Origin: Laccaria trichodermophora | Taxonomy: Eukaryota > Basidiomycota > Agaricomycetes > Agaricales > Hydnangiaceae | Assembly: GCA_018417955.1 (NCBI GenBank) | Contig: JACTVC010000004.1 | Span: 620,001 to 684,000, forward strand | Length of the DNA: 64,000 nucleotides | Direction: 5' to 3' | Shown here: in pieces, positions 43,015 to 55,665 of the stretch | Layout: the number at the start of each line of letters is the position of its first letter | Numbering within the stretch: the first letter of the stretch is position 1 | Notes under the pieces: model-generated | Database searches by the model: none | What the model saw: only the letters and a program-made list of their open reading frames with translations | What the model was told of the DNA's origin: nothing | Translations under genes and position numbers: made by a program

Positions 43015-43966
43015 CCGCCATGAACGTCCCTTTAATCTTACACCTTTTTTCGTCATCCTCGCATCATAGCGCCTTCAAGTATACGTGACTTGCAACAACC
43101 TGCGAATCGTACATTTAAGTTTACCTACCACAGCCTAGCACTGGGTTCACTCAACTTCGCCGCACAACTATCACCTTACAAATTTTGAGAAGTGAAGTTC
43201 GCATTGTTCTTGGGCGGCTGCAATGACCGATACATGGTGAACGAGGCAGGCACGCTGCAATCTGTCGGCGCTCAAGCCTTCGTAATGTTCTAAATTGAGA
43301 CAAAAGTGAGTAACGTTTCTATGGCTATTATTTCCACTCTGCACCCTCGAAACGCCGCGTGTTTTACAACCTGTTCTATTTGTTGCGCAGCCTGCTGCGG
43401 TGAATTCGACCGTTTAACGCCCCCTCCCCTTCGAATTCAATTCCTGACTCGCGGTTTGACGGGCCAATATCTTTCCAAAACTCAATGCAACGAGATGTCA
43501 GATTTAGTCGGTGGCCACAAGCTGCATTGCACCTCGATTGCGGTCCAGCGAAGTTTTGACTGTATGGGTACTTACATGGAAGTGACAGGCCGGACCGCCA
43601 TGTGTTGCTAATGGGGATATTGGAATGGAATCTCTGCCTCGTGGTCGACCAAATGCAGCCCAATTTATTGGGAACCCACAAACGCCTGGACTCCGGACTG
43701 GCCTCGGAGTCATACCTATACTTCGCGAAATTTCTCCTGGTGGCACGGCATACTCTTAGGTTTCTTATCTCTTGGATGTTCTACTTGTGGCCGTTTTACG
43801 CACAATCAATGGAGTTCGGCTTCGCGATGACGTCGTCTCCGTCACGTTCCACAACAGCGAAATGGTAGAAATTGATCGCGTTGCTGTGTAGCCTCGCCTC
43901 ACCCATGCAGGTGGTATTTATAGTGGCGGGTCGTTCCGCTGAGGGATCCTTGGTCACCAATTCACC
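43015..43966. other. Gene-free spacer and GH16 promoter
   Basis: No coding features recognised. The TATTTATAG near 43915 lies about 50 bases upstream of the GH16 start codon and may be a TATA element. Confidence 0.4.
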
Positions 43967-45619
43967 ATGAAGATGTACAGGCAGTGGCCGCTTTTACTGT
44001 TCACCCTCTTACCTGCATGCTGGGGTTACGACATCGTCCAGGACTATTCAGGGTCCTCTTTCTTCGATAAGTGGGACTTTTACGGTAATTGGGATAATCT
44101 GACGCTCGGTGGGTGCATGTCAGTAAAGTTCTGATGATGCTGTTGGCTGAACTTTCTTTCCGGTTTAGGCGACGTATGGTGGTTGGGAAGGCAAGATGCT
44201 TTTGCGCAAGGGCTCGTTTATGTAAACAACGCTGGTAACGCCATTTTGAAAGTCGACGACGTGAGCAATGTGGCACTGAATCAAAAGCGGAACACGGTAT
44301 GCGCCTTATCCGATTCGTTTGTTTTTTGTACTTTAAATTATAAAGGTTCGCATTACAAGCCAAGCTGCGTATAATGTCGGGAGTTTATGGATCGCAGATA
44401 TCGTACATCTTCCATTCGGTTGTTCAGTGAGTGTGTAATCCACATTTTTTAAATCTAAATTCATTTGTCAGGTGTGGCCTGCCTTTTGGACCAAAGGAAC
44501 ATTACTATGGCCGGATGGCGGTGAAATTGAGTACGACTTTAATAAGATTTTCTTGTTATACTCGACTTACGACATCGACAGCATAATCGAGGGTATCAAT
44601 TTAGTGAGCCAGAACCAAATGGCTTTGCACACCCTTCCAGGATGTTACCACAACACTACGCCTCCAAACCAGATGGGTATATCAGATCCAACGAAGGTGG
44701 ACTGCTCCGAGCCATCTGGCTGTGTCGTATCGGAGTCGGCACCGAATAGTTTTGGCCAGGGATTTGCAAATGCGGGCGGAGGCGTTTTTGGGGTTCAATT
44801 TGATGTCGCTGGGTACGTCTTGGAGCATCATTCAATACTAATCCTTGCTGATTGTAACAGCGTTTTGTGAGTTAATATATTCTACTCCATGATCTCCTAG
44901 GTCCTGATACGAAGTTGTTACGAGATAGCATCTGGTTCTGGAGTGTAAGTCGTCTTACTTTGATCGTTTCTTTGAATTCAAAGTCACATCAGCGCCCCTC
45001 CATTCCCGCATCTATCGCAAATGCTAATGCAACATCGAGCATCAATGTATCCGATTGGGGTGCGCCGTCAGCAAGTTATCCGGCGTCGGAACCGTGCAAT
45101 ATTACTCAGTTCTTTACACCCCAAAATTTGGTAATTGACATCACACTTTGCGGGATATGGTGCGTTAGAAACATATTGTTGACTTCCCTTCCCCCCCTGA
45201 CCGCCATTAGGGCTGGGCTTCCTGCAAAATACTTACCACAATGCAGCGGGGCAGGCCCAACAGGTATCTGCGTGAGCCTATCCCTTGCGAAAAAATAATC
45301 AATTCTAAATGGTTGTTTACAGTACAACGATAACGTTGTTGGCCCTGGGGGTCGGTACTCGAATGCTTACTTTGAAATAAAATACGTACGGGCGTACACC
45401 ACGGGCGGCATTGCTCCGACACCTACTGCTGCTGCCCACGCCTTGCTTTCACAGGCGGTGACGTCGACCATTAAAACTACGTCCCCAGCTGGAACTGTCC
45501 TAGTTCCTAGTCCGTTATTCTTTCCTGGTAACACCGCTGGACGAGGATTTGAGGTGCAGGGATGGCGATTGACGTTAGTCGGAATCATTGTTGTGATGAC
45601 CACCCATCTGGTTTGGTAA
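43967..45619 (+). CDS. GH16 family endo-beta-glucanase-like enzyme, secreted
   Basis: Ten exons (43967-44108, 44169-44296, 44346-44426, 44472-44530, 44582-44812, 44861-44866, 44929-44944, 44993-45159, 45211-45271, 45323-45619) encode 395 residues. A signal peptide (QWPLLLFTLLPACWG) is followed by the GH16 core: FWTKG, the catalytic GGEIDIIEG (Glu 135, Asp 137, Glu 140), GCYHN and FIWFWSRP, ending in YNDNVVGPG and FEIKYVRAY. The last 17 residues are hydrophobic (LTLVGIIVVMTTHLVW), suggesting a GPI-anchor signal or membrane tail. Fungal GH16 enzymes of this type cut beta-1,3(4)-glucans in cell-wall remodelling or feeding. Exons of 6 and 16 nt are needed to recover the consensus. Confidence 0.88.
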
Positions 45620-48600
45620 TCCTTCCCATTAAATTCTTTCCCTTTTCCAGATCTTTTGCCGGGCTGATTTTGTTGTGCATGGATAATACTTAGACATCAT
45701 GGAGACATCGTGTATCTTATGTGTATAGGATATTGGACAAGGGAGACGTTATGTTTTTATTGAATAGAAGAATATCAGATGTTAGGGCCTCTATAAGTGT
45801 TTGAATAATCAGTCCAAGGCAAAATCTTACTTGTATTTTGGGTGCGATAAATGGGTCAAGTTTCCAAGATATTTATCAGTGATGCGCCGTGGAGTCGGTA
45901 GAACGTGGTGCGGTGACGCGATCACAAGACTTCGTTTATCACTGAATGTTCTACATTTGCTTATACAGGTATCAAAATTCGACAAGAACTGATGTCAGGG
46001 GATAAAAGCTCCAGCGAAGAGGTTCATAAATCCGTAAAACCCCAATCGCCTCCTACAATGTGCAGCAGCATCAGCAGCTCATAGGTCTTTCAATGCCACT
46101 TCATCATCGTCTTCAAACTGGAGGCGGCAATTGGCCCGACAATTCTGGGTTTGTTCCGCCTCAAATCGATGGAACTCAACTTGCGCAGAGGGGAGCGGAT
46201 ATGGGATCTGTGTATGGTTGAGTACTCCACAGAGGCGCGAGAAGAGGCACCGAACAATGGAGCAAGGAGAAAGCCTAGAGCTTTGACGGTTGAGAGGGAC
46301 TGCGGCTGCAAGAAAGGGGATACAGCTGAAAGGAGTAGGTCCTCCGTTTGAGGATTGAGCAACAACTAAATAGCGTTTGCCCTTATCTTTTTGCAAAGGG
46401 ATAGTTGTCGTCCGCCCTCAGGATGTCACAGAAAGCTGGTGACGTGGATGTTTTCTACAAAAGATGTCCGGTGTGCCTTCAATGAAGAGAAGTGATGGCG
46501 CTGTCCACGGTGAAGATGCTATGCAGGGAACGGTCGGGGATAGCCCATTGATAGCTTATATAGTATATTAGCAAAAGCCAAAACAGAAGGAGGAGTACTA
46601 GTTCACGTACGATTCTCGAGTGACCGCGGAGCCCATAATCCGCTCACGAGGGAGGGATCACATACTTCCCATCGTCCTACGCATCTCCAATCAACCAAAA
46701 ACCACCTTGTTGATCAATGTTCCTGATGTCTACTCGCCTAGTCCCCTGATGGCGTTGAAATTTGCGTCAGGCGAGATTGACTTGGTCCTGCCGCTGTGCT
46801 GCGTCTAGCTTCCAACTGTCGCATGACGTCGTCGTTTTCCAATCGGGCGTGCTGTAGTAGCGTCCTCGGTCTTTTCCTTCGGGTCTGATCCTTGGTAACT
46901 CCCTGGACGACAGCCTGCCATGGCAGACTCTTGTTTCAAGGTGGTTTCTCGGCCTACACCATGCTTCAAAATCCAAAGAATAAGAGAATCGCATGTGTGA
47001 CAGGGGACCGGATATAGGAAGGAGGAGCGCGAGAAGGAGAGGGGGTGCAGTGATGAAGCAGCATACGCTGCATTGAGTCTTGGTATCGGTAAGACAAAGG
47101 CAGGTCAAAGAACGGGGCGTTCTGCCAACGCCAACCGAGTCATGGGCAGGGTGAACGCATAGGGTACGGATCCGATCCTCGGTAACTCTCTAAACAACAA
47201 CCTGCCTCGATACCCTCTCATTTAAGAGCTGGGTTTGGCGGTAAAGGGAGAGGAGAGCCCGGGATTCTTGGGCGAAAAAGTTGCTCCTAGGACCTCCGGA
47301 GAAGAAAGAGGCAGTGGACACTGGAGGGAATGCATGAATGCCCCTCCTTGATGAGGCAAGTAGAGCGAACCATGGCCATTCCTCTAGACACCAACACGAA
47401 TCATGGGTCGGATAACCACGTATACGAGGTTGTCGGCTCCGCCTTTAGAGGCGGACCATGTATAGCGCAATCTTTGTTATGGGGAGGCAGGAGTGGCCGT
47501 CGTTTGATAGTTCATGAGTGGCTTGTCGGGTCATGCGAGGAAGGGTAAAGATGGCCCTATTCCTCCCCAACATCGCGAAGGCTTGTCCAACGGATGTAGG
47601 TTCGTGGAAGAGAGTCTGGGAAAAAATGGAAGGGGCCCATCAGGTGAACAAGCGCTCAACGCGTACAACGCCGATCGATGGTTGACGTTTGTCCTTGATC
47701 CACATCCAGAAATACGACCAAGAAAGAAAGAAAAAAGAGCTAGAACAACGAAAAGAAGAACACCAACTCACTTTTCAGCCAACGTCAACGGCGGGCTCTC
47801 CTTCTCCTTATGAAAGGGCAAACTCATCCTCTGAATCTCCCCATGTCTCCCTTTCAAAGCCGGGCTCCCCCTCCGAACTGCTCCTGGACAATCCAGCTCC
47901 AACACGTACAGGATGCGTACCGCGCGAACTTGAAGGCGAGCGTGCCGCGTTGTTCAAATTTATCGAGCTTGAGGTGTAGTAGTCCGGGGTGTGGTCAGAG
48001 GAGCAATATCATATAGAGCTTTGTCTCCGGGAGGTTCTTATGCTTGCAGATGTGCCTGGTGAGGGTGAGGATGCGGATGTGGATGATGAGGTGATTGTTC
48101 CATCTAGGAGGTGGAGTGGTCGTGGACCGGGTGAGGCTGGTAGTATGCCTAGAGAGTGTCGTTTAGATTTGGTTGTTGGATGGCGTCGTTGTGCAGGAAG
48201 TCTCCGCTTCTGGACCTTTTGCGAACCAACTTGGGCGAACGCGAACGCGGACCGGCAAAACGAAACCCTAGAGTCCTAACCCTCGTCTGTGGCCGTTGCA
48301 ACTATCTTACCCATCCCTAACCGGAAGCAATGGTCTTCAGCGCAGCCTGAAGCTCTCCAGTTCTAACCCCAACCCTTTCATCCAGCTGAGGAACCAGCTC
48401 ATCAGTCAAACACAGCTCGCACAAAACATGCTCTTTGGAACAGCGCCAGCGTTTCGTGGTTTTGATAATTGGCACGACCTTGTTCTTGAGGGCTTGAAGA
48501 TTTAGGGGTATGCTCGAATCAAGGACTGTGCAAATGCCGTCCCACTTGTACATCACATACCCGTAGAGTCGCGTCCCAAGACCCGATCGGAGCAGCAGAT

Positions 48601-49567
48601 GGCGGAAGTGTGACGTTGGGAGTGTATATACATCAACTGGGGGAAGTTGTGGGGAAGAGGAGTTAGCGACATGAAGAAGAGAGTTAGAAAGTAGCCGGGG
48701 GGAGGGAAGAGGGGAGGAGGTGGGGATGGAACAAGGGGATGGTAAGAAGAGGGGTGGAGAGAAGAGAGGGGTTGGAAAGACTCCACCATCCGCTTTGTGG
48801 AGGGATCGATCGACGTGAAGGTGCGCTGTGTAGTTTAGTCTGGTACGAGTCCCGGTCGTCTTGCTGGTGGTGCAAGCTTCCCCCACGCTCGTTGCGTGAA
48901 TCTCCACCACGTTTGTGGCTCCAGCTCCCGCCATCGCATTGATCCCAAGTTCTTGATGCTTACTCGCCTAGTCCATCGACGGCGTTGAAGTTCGAGGATG
49001 GCGAGCAGCCGCAGATGTTAGACGAGATTGGATTGGTCCTGCCGCTGCGCCTAAGTGTGCGCACACACTGTCAGGAGGGATCACACAAAAAAATCAAACC
49101 AAAGATACATGCGAACATTATTTGAAGGAAAGGTCGGAGATGCTCCGCGTGGAGTAACCCGCGGCTGATCGAGGTGAAGGATTGGGGGCAGGTGGAGACG
49201 GAAGAATAGATTTGCTGTTCTGAGCAGTCGTTAGCACGTTCACATTGAGCGCGGGGGAGGGGAACGATGGGAGTAGACAGAGTGATGCAATACAGCCAGG
49301 GAAGGGAAGAACCGTGACGAAGAGGAGGCGGTACTGACGAGTTATAGCGCGAACCAAAATTTCACCCAGCTTCACCCCTCCGATTCTGCCCCTGCGCAGA
49401 AACGTTTACGCTTCTCTGAACCGAGTTCCGAGCGCCTAGTGGGGCAGGTGACAAAGAGCTGTGGTGAGCGCTTACCGGCAAGACGCGAACGATGCCTGAT
49501 GGTCAACGTGTGGCGTTTGTTCCAAGTGTCGCTTCTTCCCTTCGCCCACATCTGCCCCACTTCCAGC
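45620..49567. other. 4-kb gene-poor region with decayed coding-like stretches
   Basis: No intact gene recognised. Plus-strand 47690-47980 has coding-like, charged low-complexity text (KKELEQRKEEHQL and a Ser/Pro-rich part). Minus-strand 48317-48934 is open for 205 codons with a plausible but unknown C-terminal part (LYGYVMYKWDGICTVLDSS). Two internal direct duplications are present (see the repeat at 46720). The region looks like an old, fragmented gene or transposon neighbourhood. Confidence 0.4.
46720..46810 (+). repeat. Diverged direct repeat, partner at 48948-49056
   Basis: Both copies contain ACTCGCCTAGTCC, then GGCGTTGAA and GATTG(G)ACTTGGTCCTGCCGCTG. In one frame they read YSPSP, ALKF and LVLPL in both copies, with third-position changes. 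They may be relics of a duplicated coding exon. A second short pair lies at 46880-46921 and 47166-47206. Confidence 0.55.
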
Positions 49568-52449
49568 ATGAGTGAAATCCATATCCTCCAAGGTTCTCAG
49601 AATCCCGTTATAACGGGCGGCACATTCATGGCTTCCGAGACTGTAAGTAAACCACTCTGATGCCCTCTTATCGCAAACTAATCAGTCGGTATTTCGCACA
49701 GATCAATTACTACGCTAGCGCTGGCAACAAAGCGACATCCGACGCAGCGATTCCTGTGAAACCAAGCTCAAGTATTCGGTTCACGGGACGGACCGACGTT
49801 CTCGCAAAACTCAAGGAACATTTTACTGCCGAAAGCAACGATAAACGCCGCCCTCGAAAATTCTTTTTGTTGTATGGCATGGGGGGTATCGGGAAGACCC
49901 AGATTTGTTTGAGGTTCATTGAGGATATGTCTGACTAGTAAGTACTCCACTGTATTACTTAGTCCGGTTTACGATTGGTCCACAGCTTTTCGCATGTTTT
50001 TTGGATTGATGCCTCATCAGTTGGTATGATCACTCAGGGACTGAAGGGAATCTGCAACCTCCCTGAGGCTCAGTCTTCTGCTCTGGGTGGTTCACCTGAA
50101 TCTGCTTTACAGTGGATTAGCTCTCTGAGAGGGAACTATGTGATGGTCTTTGATAATGCTGATAATCTGACACCTGAGGAACTTGAGCAATATTTTCCAT
50201 CTGGGCTAGGGGGGAATATTCTGATAACCAGTCGCAACTCTGGCCTTAAACATCTGACTTCACATGAGAGCTCTCTTGAGGTGAAAGAGTTGGAAGAAAG
50301 TGATGCCATCTGTTTACTCTTAAAGGCTGCTTGCTTGAGTGAGTCTCAGAGAAACTTACAAGCTGAGGCTTCCAGGATTGTGAATGAGCTCTTTTGCATT
50401 CCTCTGGCTGTTGATCAGGCTGGTGCTTTTATTGCTTTTGGGGGCAGAGACATAAAGGATTATCTTGATGAATATTCTCAACACAGAGAAAAATTATTAT
50501 CTTACCCAGCTTTCAAAGGGGCATCTAAGTATAACAGAACTGTGTATGGGACTTGGGAGATATCATTTAAAGAAATTGAAGCAAGAGCTACAAGTGATGA
50601 TTCTCAAAGAGCTGAGGCAGCTAAGAGTGCAATGTTTCTTCTGGCAATCTTTGCCTTTTTTCATTTTGATGGTATTACAGCAGAAATCTTTTCTTATGCT
50701 GCTACTCAGGAATATGGTGATGATGAGCAGAGGTCTGCCTTGCCTCTTGCAAGCTCCATAATTGACCGCACACTGCTTCAGCTTCACAACACAGGAAAAT
50801 GGGATAATTTCATCTTCAAAGAGGGAGTTCAGGTACTACTTTCATTTGGCCTGATCAAACTGGTATCACCCAAAGGTGTTTATACCATGCACCCACTTAT
50901 TCATGCATGGGGAAGAGACAGAATGTCCTCAAAAGATAGACAGAAATACTGTTTGATGGCATATGTAATGTTAGCTTGCTCTTTGCCAGAATACTTTGAT
51001 GAGCAGCCATATCAATTCAGAAGGATTTTGGTCACTCATTTGAGGGCCAATATACAGCACAGTGTAATGACACAGAAGAATATATACTTTGATGATGCTC
51101 ATGAAAAATTTGGGCACATGTTGAGGGAGCAGGGGTATTACATTGAGGCAGAGAAGTTTCAAATTCTGGTGCTGGATGCAAGAAGCAGGACTTTTGGTGA
51201 GGAGCACCCAGATACAATCAGAGCCATGGGTGACCTTGCAACTACATATGACAAATTGGGAAAATATGCAGATGCAGAGAAACTTAACATGAAAGCTCTA
51301 GATATGAGAAAGAGACTTCTTGGAGAAGATCACATAGATACAATTCAGTCCATGGCCAATCTTGCAATGACATATGGGAGTCAAGGAAAATATGCAGATG
51401 CAGAGAAGCTTCAAAGCAAAGTTCTAGATATGAGAAACAGACTTCTTGGAGAACAGCACCCAAACACAATGTGGGCCATGAACAATCTTGCAGATACATA
51501 TAGTGGTCTAGGAAAATATGCAGATGCAGAGAAGCTTCAAAGCAAAGTTCTAGAAATGAGAAACAGACTTCTTGGAGAAGAGCACCCAGATACAATCTTG
51601 GCCATGGGTAATCTTGCAGATATATATCGCAGTTTAGGAAAATATGCTGATGCAGAGAAGCTTGAAATCAAAGTTCTAGATATGAGAAACAGAATTCTTG
51701 GAGAAGATCACCCACATACAATTGTGGCCATGGAAAATCTCACAATAACATTTTGCCATCTACAAAAATACACAGATGCAGAGAAGCTTGAAATCAAAGT
51801 TCTAGATATGAGAAACAGAATTCTTGGAGAAGATCACCCACATACAATTGTGGCCATGGAAAATCTCACGATAACATTTTGCCATCTACAAAAATACACA
51901 GATGCAGAGAAGCTTAGAATCAAAGTTCTAGATATGAGAAACAGACTTCTTGGAGAAGATCACCCACATACAATCTTAGCGATGAATAATCTTGCAAATA
52001 CATATAGAAGTCTAGGAAAATATGCAGATGCAGAGAAGCTTCAAAGCAAAGTTCTTGATATGAGGACCAGCCTTCTTGGAAAAGAGCACCCAGATACAAT
52101 CTTGGCCATGGGTAATCTTGCAGGTACATATGAGGGTCTAGGAAAATATGCAGATGCAGCGAAGCTTGACATCAAAGTTCTAGATATGAGAAACAGACTT
52201 CTTGGAGAAGAACACCCTGATACAATTGATGCAATGGAAAATCTTGCAATAACATTTTGCCATCTACAAAAATACACAGATGCAGTCAGTTTGGAAGCCC
52301 AAGTTGTGGATGTAAGGAAGAAGATTCTTGGAGAAGAACATCCAAAAACAGTCAAAGCAGTGGCATTACTTGGACAAATTAGATCTCAAGCCAACACAGG
52401 TACTTCAGGAACTGAATCAAGGAAACAAGGTGAGTCTTATCTACTCTAG
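49568..52449 (+). CDS. NB-ARC / TPR receptor (fungal NLR)
   Basis: Exons 49568-49642, 49702-49937 and 49986-52449 encode 924 residues. The short N-terminal exon (HILQGSQNPVITGGTF) resembles the Gly/Asn-rich motifs found before the NB-ARC in mushroom NLRs. The NB-ARC domain has P-loop GMGGIGKTQ (84-92), kinase-2-like MVFDNADN, ILITSRNSG and IPLAVDQAGAF, and an MHD-like YTMHPLIHAWGRDRM. Ten TPR units of 42 residues follow (A-D-A-E-K-L ... G-E-x-H-P-x-T ... N-L). Such proteins act in non-self recognition and cell death. The NB-ARC links nucleotide state to activation and the TPRs sense ligand. A GTGAGT at 52430 might extend the gene with one more short exon. Confidence 0.88.
51124..52380 (+). 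repeat. 126-bp tandem repeat encoding TPRs (10 units)
   Basis: Units begin at 51265 and every 126 bases to 52273, with a more diverged first unit upstream. Units at 51643-51768 and 51769-51894 differ at only 4 of 126 bases, so one was duplicated very recently. Confidence 0.9.
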
Positions 52450-52960
52450 AATCTGGTCAATTCACATATTTACAATACTAGTTCATCATTTTCCCACAAT
52501 TGCAAGTAGGCTTTCCAAAATATTGAAGAGAAAGGTACTGCAATATTCCAACATTTCTCATATTATAGATTCTTATTTAGTTTTTCAGTAGTTAGTGTAA
52601 CATATCCCTGGGGCCCTTTAGCACTGCAGGCTTCTTATGTAGCAGGCATTGGCTTGTAATTATAGGAGCCAATTGAAAGTAATGGTATGTTTTTGCTAAA
52701 CATCAAACATTGAAATCTCAATCAGTGTTGTAAATGCTACTGCCCTATCCAAAATATTCCCTAGAAGAGGGGAGATGTGAGAACATATTCACGCAAACTT
52801 AGATAGAGAAAATCAGCAAGCCCAAAGAAAACTAAACCAGAGGCAAGAAATTGAGGTGATCACAAAGTTGACATTGAAGAACATAATCATTTACTTGAAA
52901 AGCTCACAGATGACAGTAAAGAGCAAAGGAAGAGCAAGAGGGCTTGAATAAGGGAGGGCT
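52450..52960. other. AT-rich, CpG-poor spacer
   Basis: Follows the NLR stop codon. Almost no CpG and no gene recognised. It contains poly-A-like and TTTTTCAG stretches that could belong to 3' exons of the NLR gene. Confidence 0.4.
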
Positions 52961-54103
52961 CTACCAATTCCATTCCTCATCTTCATCTTGAGTCCTGCCA
53001 TTGGAGGTTGTCATTGTCATTGAAGGTTTGTTTGAAGGTTTCATGCCCCCATCCAGCCAGGAGGGCATCAAGGTTGTCAGGTGCAGTATCTTGATATCAG
53101 GGGTTACAACACTTGCAATGCATATAGCATTGTTGTTGTCATCATCAAGAAGGGAGGGGGATAGAGGAGATGTAGGTAGAGGCATGGTTTGTGTATGTGA
53201 GATTGGTGGAGCTGACCCAATTGGCATGGTGGGAGTGTTCCATGCAGAGACGATGCTTTGTGAGAAGTCCAATAGTTGCACAGATGCTTGTTTTTGACTT
53301 TTGGTGAAGCTGTATACAGAGTTAAGCTACATCAACATTACAGCAAGGAACCAGGAGAGACAAAAAGGAAGCCAAATGGACAAGGTCGAACTGGGACTTG
53401 GGACACTTTTGTGCATCAAAAAGCAGGCCCTCCCAAGAAAAGAGTCCAATGGAAAAAGGAGAGAGATACATATGTAGGACTATCCCTGAACTCCCCCAAC
53501 TACTTACCCACACTACCCATCCACATTGCCCCTCCTGTCAAGATGCCTAGGCCAGGGATAGACAAAGGTGGAGAAAGCAAACCCACCCCACCCCCAACCC
53601 TACCATTGGTTTGTGCCGCATGCCCATGACCATTTGTGTTGATGGTCACCCACATATTCCCATTTGTCTTCTCCCTGCTGCTACTGCCACCCTTGAGCTT
53701 TGCAGTACCCTCAAGCTCAGGGAGTGGTGACAGTACCCTTGAACTCCCTACTGAACTTGCAGTAGTGGTGCTTGCCATTAACCCAGGCTTGATGGCAGAC
53801 AACCCACTGCTCCAATGCAGAGGAACAACATCTTTCAATTTTCACTGGTGGACTTTGGCTCCCCCACTCAGGGTCAAGTCCAAGCTAGATGTAAAGGTAG
53901 CTTTGTCAAACTCCTCCTCCTCATCAGGCTCTTCTTGTGGTTGGGGCTCCCCTGAAATGGGCTGCTGCAGCCCCACCACCCATTGTTGCTGTTCTTTGTG
54001 CTTAAAAGCAGGGTTCAGACTCACGGTCAGAGTCGCACCTGTATTGTGTACCATCAACTCAGGAGCCATGCAAAAGCTATCACTTTCCCCAAGCAACTCT
54101 TGA
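52961..54103 (-). pseudogene. Degenerate minus-strand coding region of unknown family
   Basis: Minus-strand frames at 54096-53842 and 53838-53500 are the same frame, separated by one TGA (53842-53844). They read NTGATLTVSLNPAFKHKEQQ, an acidic EEPDEEEEFDK, then SSRVLSPLPELEG. A frame at 53281-52961 (PISHTQTMPLPTSPLSPSLL, ending DEDEEWNW) may be the continuation. The composition (Pro/Ser/Asp-rich) suggests a disordered or transposon-borne protein. Function unknown. Confidence 0.35.
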
Positions 54104-54377
54104 CCCTCCTCAACATGAGGTCTTTACCTTCCCCAGGTTATTCCATATGGCAGCATGGCAACCAGATGACGGACGATGACATTTGTCGTCGTCCGTCATT
54201 TCATTCCACCCGCGAACAAACCACCCCACCCATTGACATTGCTGACCCAAACCACAGGTGCCACGTCATGATGTCGCAGATCCACCACCACGAACGGCCC
54301 ACCACCACACCACACAGACGTCAACGACCGCCCACGAAGATGACATGACCACCCACACAGACGACACGAAGATGATG

Positions 54378-54494
54378 CAACAACACAAAGACGACGCAAC
54401 AACACAAAGTCGACGCAACAACATGAAGACAACACAACAACACAAAGACAACGCGACAACACAAAGACAACACGACAACACAAAGACAACGCGA
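54378..54494 (+). repeat. 19-bp minisatellite
   Basis: About six imperfect units of the form ACAACACAAAGACAACGCG. Confidence 0.85.
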
Positions 54495-54592
54495 CCGCCC
54501 ACGAACACAATGCGACCGCCCACGAACACAATGCAACTGCCCACGAACACAATGCGACCGCCCACGAACACAATGCGACCGCCCACAACACA
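54493..54592 (+). repeat. 21-bp minisatellite
   Basis: Nearly five units of a 21-base repeat that begins ACCGCCCACGAACACAATGC. It directly continues from the 19-bp array. Confidence 0.85.
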
Positions 54593-54805
54593 ACTGCCCA
54601 CGGCAACCCAGCCCATGGACGGCAAAACGAGCCCGCCGCCCACAAGGGCCCATGGACGAACATGCATGCCCACGGACGAAGGATTCTGCTGGCGGAAATG
54701 GAAATGGGCAACGACGAGCCCAGGTGAGCTCCCCCTCCCTCCATCACTCCACACCACCACCCCCTCCATTATACCACACACCACTCCCTCTATCACTCCC
54801 CTCCA

Positions 54806-54928
54806 TCTGTTGCTCCCCCTCCCTCTGTTGCTCCCCCTCCCTCTGTTGCTCCTCCTCCCTCTGTTGCTCCTCCTCCCTCTGTTGCTCCCCCTCTCTCTGT
54901 TGCTACCCCTCCCTCTGTTGCTCTCCCT
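54806..54928 (+). repeat. 18-bp pyrimidine-rich minisatellite
   Basis: About seven units of CTGTTGCTCCCCCTCCCT with small changes. The surrounding 54730-55070 is almost pure pyrimidine on the plus strand. Confidence 0.85.
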
Positions 54929-55154
54929 CCCATTTCTCCCCCCTTCATCACTCCCCCTCCTATTACTCCCCTTCCATCCATTCCCACCCCTCCCTTCATC
55001 ACTCCCTCTCTCCTCCATCACTCCCTATACCCTCCCCCCTCCATCACTTCCCCTGTCTTCTTCCTCCCTTAAATATTGAAAGTAGTAAAAATAAATTGTG
55101 TAGTCTATTCAATACATTTCAATTTTTCCTGCTCAGCTATGACCATGGAGTAAA

Positions 55155-55390
55155 GAAACCATGATTCCATAATGTGGACTTAGGAATTATTCCATAAAGT
55201 CATTCCATGTGGATTCCATGTGGATTCCACCCTAAAAATGGTATAGGACATATGGAATAAAGTATGGAATCCATGTGGAAAAAGCATGGAATCCATCTGA
55301 AAAAAGTATGGAATCCATCCCCCTTCCATGGAATCCATCTGGAATTTCGGCAGTCCACCCCCCATTCCATGGATTCCACATGGAATAACC
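55155..55390. repeat. Cluster of GGAATCCAT/ATTCCATG motifs
   Basis: The 10-mer TGGAATCCAT or its complement ATGGATTCCA occurs many times in both orientations. This gives overlapping short palindromes and a strong potential for local hairpins. Confidence 0.75.
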
Positions 55391-55665
55391 CAGGGAGGGT
55401 AAAGTATTGTGTGTTTGATCCAGGTAGAGTTGCACTATTCTTAGTGTGTGCAGGAATTCTAATTTTGAGTTTCCCAGTGTTGACAGTGGGTGTTGTCTTT
55501 GTATTCCCACTCCTGCCCTCCTTTCGTTCTGCAGGGGGTTTCAGAATGAAAGAGTCTTTCACTCTGGCTGCAAATTATTTTGCCATCTCCAGCCTCCCAG
55601 TCACTCAGCACCAGGGACAACCTTGCGTGGACGACAAAGAATGGCAACCTGGGCAGGGCATTCAG

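Noticed and set aside
54266..55021. Gly/Arg-rich 251-codon minus frame and its Pro/Leu-rich plus counterpart
   Set aside because: Both are translations of minisatellites and a pyrimidine tract.
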